Position numbers and translations under genes: made by a program. This document shows, one piece after another, positions 61,380 to 64,000 of a stretch of 64,000 bases of DNA. A model generated the notes under the pieces. That model ran no database searches, was not told where the DNA came from, and worked only from the letters and a program-made list of their open reading frames with translations. The stretch is from Inia geoffrensis (taxonomy: Eukaryota; Chordata; Mammalia; Artiodactyla; Iniidae). Positions within the stretch are counted from its first letter, which is position 1. Each line of letters starts with the position of its first letter. The DNA lies in contig CM070903.1 in the NCBI GenBank assembly GCA_036417435.1, forward strand, positions 57,946,001 through 58,010,000. The letters run 5' to 3'.

Positions 61380-61640
61380 ATCTCTTACTCAGATTTTCAC
61401 TGTTCACTTCCCCTGGAATTCACCTCTCTCACCTCAAACAGCTATAGAATTTTACTTCGTGATACTATTCTGGTGGCCTAAGTCTGTCCTTTCTTCTTCT
61501 GTGGTCCTTATCTTTCATATGTATTGTAGTTGCTGCAGTACTTAAGAGACTTTGCCTACTGTATATTAAATTCTTTGAGATCAGGTATTTACCCTTATAT
61601 CTTGAATGTATGAGTGCTCAATTAATGTTTGCTTGAGACT
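61380..61640 (+). repeat. L2 LINE 3' region
   Basis: TTCACTTCCCCTGGAATTCA, ATTAAATTCTTTGAGATCAG, ATATCTTGAATGTATGAGTG and CTCAATTAATGTTTGCTTGA follow the L2 3' order. Confidence 0.65.
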
Positions 61641-61744
61641 AAAGGTTGGTAAAAGATATCAGCAACTGAGTACGGAGTCAACCTATGACTTATTCTTCTG
61701 GCCTGACTAGTTGCCTACACTCACTTTCTAATGTAATATCTGCA

Positions 61745-62052
61745 ATGGGGGTGGGTGAAATAATGAAGAGGGGTCAAAAGGTACAAATTTACAGTTATAA
61801 AATAAATAAGTCATGGCAATGTAATGTACAGCATGGTGACAGTTAATAATACTGTATTTGAAAGTTGCTAAGAGAGTAGATCTTGAAAGTGCTCATCACA
61901 GGAAAAAAAGTTTTGTAACTATATATGGTAACGGGTGTTAACTAAATTTATTGTGCTGATCATTTTGCAAAAGATGCAAATATCAGATCATCAAACTGTA
62001 AACCTGAAACTAATATGTCAATTATGCCTCAATAAAAAAAAATTTTTTTTTT
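61745..62052 (+). repeat. L1M 3'UTR fragment
   Basis: GGTCAAAAGGTACAAATTTA, TGTACAGCATGGTGACAGTT AATAATACTGTATTTG, AAGAGAGTAGATCTTGAAAG and TGTCAATTATGCCTCAATAA with an A-tail are the typical end of an old L1M, in the sense direction. Confidence 0.85.
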
Positions 62053-63004
62053 AAGAGTAAGAATGGGTACTTTTAACCAACAGCACTCTTTGCCGCTGAA
62101 TCTGATTCATTCATGGGTCATCTTGATGATCCCTTGGATCCAGGTGTCAATCTTCTAATTTTTGGTTTCTGGATCAGACACATCTTTACAGACTTTTCAA
62201 AATAAAATTACCTCCATCAGTGTGTACCGTTCAAATGACATCCTTTTACAGCCAGCGTTTTCTCTGGGTCGTGTCATTGACATAAGCCAATGGTTGAGTC
62301 ATCACCTCTCGTTATCAGGGGCCTGGCCTCTTTTAGACCCTGGGACACTGTTGGAAGGAAGCTCAGAGACAAAATCATAATCCTTCCTCCTCACTTTAAA
62401 ATAATGATTGTACTAAGGCCCAGAATCCATACCCTTTATATTCACTCAGAGGAAGTGAGAGTAACCTCACACACTAACACTTCATGTCTGACAGAAGTAC
62501 CTCTAGATCAAATGTCTCCGCCACCTGAAATGCCAAGGAAGCCTTTGGGTGCCTTTGAACTTTCAGGGCCGGGTGATTGCAAGGAATGCCTCCCTCACAG
62601 AGGGGGGTGACACCGCTGTTCACCGTACTGGTGACGGGTATGGCTGAGGGTGAGGTCCCTTTTGTCTCTTGAACAACCTGCCCAGATAGTCAGCCTTTTA
62701 AGCTTGTATGACAAATAAATTCAAAGGTCACCCTCAGAATACATGGTTAAGAGAATCTCCACCCCAATCACTCATAAATCTCAGCTGATAAACTTATGAG
62801 ACACCACCTCAGGATAAAGTGAAGCCAGAGCATGTTCACACTGCAGCACCTGGGTGACGTGCTTTTAGACCCAATTCTTTGCTGATAATTCATGAAAAAG
62901 AGCTTTCCTCTAATAAGGGAAAAAGGAAAGAAGTCTCTCTTGGGCTTAAGGTTGGAGCCACAAACACATTTATATGCTATTTAAGAGGAGTCAGCTAATT
63001 CACT
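62053..63004. other. Unique DNA, no gene seen
   Basis: Nearly 1 kb of balanced composition without a recognised repeat. Two overlapping plus-strand open frames (62162-62380 and 62290-62610) have no known domain. Confidence 0.45.
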
Positions 63005-63110
63005 TCAATAATCATTTATTGAGACCCTAACATAAGTTACACACTATGCTAGGACCCAGAGTCACAAAGATGATTGAGACCCAGTTCCCTGACTTGAAGA
63101 AGTTAGCTGT
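63005..63110 (-). repeat. L2-like fragment
   Basis: TCATTTATTGAGACCCTAAC, ACACTATGCTAGGACCCAGA and GACCCAGTTCCCTGACTTGA are in antisense L2-end order. Confidence 0.7.
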
Positions 63111-63267
63111 ATAATTCAATATATAACTTGTAAACTTAGTAACTACCATCTGCACCAATGATGAAACTTTGCATTATAAAAAACACCACTTGTTTACCCT
63201 CAGCTTTCATTCAATAATTTCACACTCTGTGTTTTTTGGAAAAAATAGGAAAAAAATTACTTTGAAT

Positions 63268-63400
63268 ATTTTATGGCATTTGTTAGACATTTATTTGTTC
63301 ATCAAATGTTTATTGAATGTTAGTTATGCACTAGGTCCTATTCTAGGTGCTATGATTATAGCAGTGACCATAGTTACATAGTTTGTGCCTTCACAGAGAT
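63268..63400 (-). repeat. L2 LINE 3' end
   Basis: TTTATTTGTTCATCAAATGT TTATTGAATG, TATGCACTAGGTCCTATTCT AGGTGCTATG and GCAGTGACCATAGTTAC are the antisense L2 3' end. Confidence 0.8.
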
Positions 63401-63897
63401 TTCACTCGAATAGGGAAGAGAGAGTTGGGGGAAAAAAAGTAATAAAATTTCAGATAGGGATGCTTGCTATGAAGAAGAACAAGTAGGCAAGAGAATGGTT
63501 AGGGGCTAGGAAGGATGGATATCTGATCCTAAGGAAAGTAAATTTGCAGGTCCAGGTGATATGACTAATTGAGAGAAATTTCTCTCTGAGTTGGCATTTA
63601 TGTGATCAGCCATGCTGCTTGCTTTGCTCCATCCTTATGCAGGTTGATCAGTTGGGAGAGATTCTTGACAGACGTTTGGCTGTGAATGTTTGCGTTCATT
63701 TATTACTCATTTTTAAGAGGAAAATGAGGATTGCACTCCTTAGATGAAGGGTTGAGTCAAGTAAGTTTTCATCTATTTCAGATGGATATTTCTGTCTTGC
63801 TCTAGTTTCAATAGAGATTTGGAAAGCATTTTCATGGACAATAGAGAAAGGAGGTTTAGATCTGCCTTTGGAACCCGGGTTTCTCAATTGAAAAAAT
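63401..63897. other. Unique DNA, no gene seen
   Basis: No repeat recognised. The minus-strand open frame 63696-63959 overlaps the exon-like end segment in another frame and has no known domain. Confidence 0.45.
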
Positions 63898-63999
63898 CTA
63901 AAAGTTCCTTTTCTCTGAGACAAAATGTGTAATTTCATGAAGGTCATCGTACTTCTCATCTACCTCCTGGAGAAAATTCTTGACATCAGCTTGAAGGTG
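63898..63999 (-). other. Exon-like open segment running off the window
   Basis: On the minus strand, reading inward from the window end, 33 codons are open and then meet TAG at 63898-63900. The peptide is acidic/basic and helix-prone (LQADVKNFLQEVDEKYDDL, then HEITHFVSEKRNF). It could be the last coding stretch of an exon, a processed pseudogene or chance; an open run of this length is not rare. The rest lies outside the window. Confidence 0.2.
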
Positions 64000-64000
64000 C

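Overview
This is nuclear DNA from a mammal, almost certainly a cetacean. The main evidence is four copies (three near full length, one 5'-truncated) of the tRNA-derived CHR SINE, whose head reads GGCTTCCCTGGTGGCGCAG, together with long L1 elements of the kind found in whales and dolphins. The assignment rests on remembered repeat families, not on a database search. I find no gene that can be supported as functional, and no rRNA gene, functional tRNA gene, CRISPR array or operon. The window reads as an AT-rich, gene-poor intergenic or intronic region built mostly from layered retrotransposons.

Layout. 1-3138: unique AT-rich DNA with two microsatellites and one MIR. 3154-9486: a nearly complete L1 on the minus strand, with a 15-bp target-site duplication (TSD) and a 5'UTR unlike that of the second L1. 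9502-11015: unique. 11029-11243: a CHR SINE. 11731-18600: ancient L1M/HAL1 sequence on the minus strand, interrupted by a CHR SINE (14557-14763) and by an L1 with a twin-priming 5' inversion (15357-16440). 18601-20714: mostly unique with a MIR. 20715-27910: a full-length 7.2-kb L1 on the minus strand, with a GC-rich 5'UTR ending in a YY1-type site.

27918-29572: old L1M pieces on the plus strand. 29573-36789: unique DNA with MER5A, a 5'-truncated L1 tail with a perfect TSD, an MLT1-like LTR and MIRs. 36790-38240: a HAL1-like fragment. 39615-39823: a CHR SINE beside a possible Tigger remnant. 41268-41434: a short exon-like open segment abutting a solo MLT1A-type LTR (41435-41897). 42455-43194: L1 pieces and a truncated CHR SINE. 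43658-44440: a solo ERV-type LTR carrying a tRNA-Glu-like sequence. 44441-64000: mostly unique DNA with L2, MIR, MER5 and L1 3'-end fragments and several microsatellites.

The two large L1s are broken by stop codons and frameshifts. In both, the endonuclease SDH catalytic motif near the end of the domain is mutated, so neither should be able to move itself. Both lie in the same orientation about 17.55 kb apart and could recombine with each other. The most useful observations are the 5'UTR difference between the two L1s, the twin-priming inversion, the tRNA-Glu-like segment inside an LTR, and the exon-like segment next to the MLT1A LTR. I found no convincing new biological system.
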